From Pavlovales sp. CCMP2436 (taxonomy: Eukaryota; Haptophyta; Pavlovophyceae; Pavlovales), in assembly GCA_026770615.1 (NCBI GenBank), contig MU631656.1:19866-37070 (forward strand): a stretch of 17,205 bases of DNA. Reading direction: 5' to 3'. The translations under genes were made by a program, and so were the position numbers. A model generated the notes under the pieces. That model made no database searches and had not been told where the DNA came from. It saw only the letters and a list, made by a program, of their open reading frames with translations. This document shows, in pieces, positions 16,525 through 17,205 of this stretch (its first letter is position 1; the number at the start of each line of letters is the position of its first letter).

Positions 16525-16828
16525 GGCAAGGCCGCACAAGACAAGGCAACATCACCGCGAGAGGAGAGCGCACACGTAGTCGTCTCCGCAAAGTGGCAGC
16601 CATTGAGAAACGCTCACTTGACATCCTGGCGCAAACTTACGAGACTACCAGACGTGAAACCCATCTTCAAGAAAACCCGAACGAAATCGCCTGCTCGAAG
16701 CTCTGTCGGCGCTTTGGTACTACCGCAAGGTGACGCTAAAGCTCAGTAGATTGACGCTCAGACGCTGACATCCGGGGCCTCCTGGACGCAGAGACTGCGA
16801 CCCAGGCGGTAGAAGGGGCATCATAACA
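16525..16828. other. tail of the reverse-transcriptase fragment; no gene
   Basis: Moderately GC-rich sequence after the TGA, probably the decayed 3' end of the same element. Frames are short. The stretch ends at TCATAACAT, which also occurs right after the next MITE. Confidence 0.35.
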
Positions 16829-16997
16829 TACAGGGTGTCGCGGGCAATAAGAAGCCGCAGTGTTAAGAAGCTGAGCTCGTTTTTTTGCATTGTTTGTATG
16901 TAATTTAAGAAAATTTAAGCATTGTTAGTATGTAATTTGCTAAGAAGCTCAGCCTCAAGCTCAAATTCGCCCTTCTTATTGCCCGCGATCCCCTGTA
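16829..16997 (-). mobile_element. MITE family M, copy 4 (169 bp, subfamily B, inverted)
   Basis: Reverse-complement relative to copies 1-3: starts TACAGGGTGTCGCGGGCAAT and ends GCCCGCGATCCCCTGTA. It is most like copy 3. Borders are TA. The 9-mer TCATAACAT lies at 16821-16829 and 16998-17006, either a chance repeat in AT-rich target or a longer duplication. Confidence 0.85.
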
Positions 16998-17019
16998 TCA
17001 TAACATTATAGTATTATAA

Positions 17020-17131
17020 ACGAGTGCACCACCAACCTCACCTCTACCACCACCATCCCTGCTGCCAGGACTAACGTCTGACGTCGACCAAGTCAGTGAG
17101 TGAACAATACCTGTTGAACCATGCTGAGCCG

Positions 17132-17132
<1 letters not shown>
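17020..17132 (+). repeat. repeat R, uninterrupted copy (empty site)
   Basis: Continuous from ACGAGTGCACCACCAACC through AGTGAGTGAACAATACCTG to CATGCTGAGCCGC. The single TGAA at 17101-17104 is where the other R copy carries the 2766-bp insertion. Confidence 0.85.

Positions 17133-17170
<38 letters not shown>
17133..17170. repeat. (TA)19 microsatellite
   Basis: Nineteen perfect TA units between repeat R and the next TIR. The other R copy has a shorter, imperfect TA tail at the same place, so the tract belongs to the end of R. Confidence 0.95.
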
Positions 17171-17173
<3 letters not shown>

Positions 17174-17205
17174 ATTCAAGCTGGCGTCTGACTGTTCTGA
17201 ATGTT
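17171..17205 (+). mobile_element. terminal arm of a second 482-bp-type TIR element, cut by the window edge
   Basis: Begins GGGATTCAAGCTGGCGTCTG and matches the left arm at 12883, but without that arm's 17-bp partial duplication. It starts directly after the TA tract, so it appears to have inserted in TA-rich DNA. Confidence 0.75.

Noticed and set aside
14250..16997. CRISPR-like array from four repeated ~168-bp units
   Set aside because: Units are far too long, irregularly spaced, end in TIRs and occur in both orientations. They are MITEs.
16821..17006. TCATAACAT on both sides of MITE copy 4 as a 9-bp target duplication
   Set aside because: Copy 1 clearly shows a TA duplication at a coding junction, so the 9-mer is more likely a local AT-rich repeat.

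Overview
The window looks like nuclear DNA from a GC-rich unicellular eukaryote, probably a microalga or a related protist. The sequence does not allow a closer placement. The evidence is a GT-AG intron that keeps frame across a long GC-rich coding region, a DHHC palmitoyltransferase, poly(A)-ended retroelement pieces, and many AT-rich MITE-like elements between GC-rich genes. There are no bacterial operons and no recognisable tRNA or rRNA.

Three host genes look intact. The first is a large coiled-coil protein on + (3153-5320 joined to 5433-5844), whose C-terminus resembles CCDC186-type golgins. The second is a single-pass membrane protein with a signal peptide on - (10000-11304). The third is a DHHC zinc-finger S-acyltransferase on + (11752-12756), divergent from the second. 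The two divergent genes share a roughly 450-bp intergenic region that holds four TTGAAC-type sites in 35 bp.

Left flank (1-3120): the window opens inside the 3' end of a poly(A)-ended LINE-like element. Direct and tandem repeats follow, then a degenerate minus-strand gene (2005-2749) and a 26-bp perfect hairpin just upstream of the coiled-coil gene.

Middle (5950-8845): a repeat, here called R, is split by a 2766-bp insertion (6035-8800). The insertion has 28-bp terminal inverted repeats and a TGAA target duplication. The uninterrupted R copy at 17020-17132 shows the unoccupied site. Inside the insertion are a long inverted-repeat element (6197-6505), a broken unknown gene, and a 5'-truncated LINE-like 3' end. 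That LINE end matches positions 1-259 in inverted orientation at 252 of 253 aligned bases before the A-tract.

Right flank (12883-17205): this is a transposon cluster. It contains a 482-bp TIR element carrying a retroelement protein fragment and a broken DDE transposase/chromodomain locus split by a MITE. It also contains four copies of one TA-flanked ~168-bp MITE family in two subfamilies, a cluster of ATATGGCA motifs, and a broken reverse-transcriptase C-terminal fragment. The last features are the empty R copy, a (TA)19 tract and the start of a second 482-bp-type element. Most of the biology here is nested mobile DNA. I see no defence or metabolic system.
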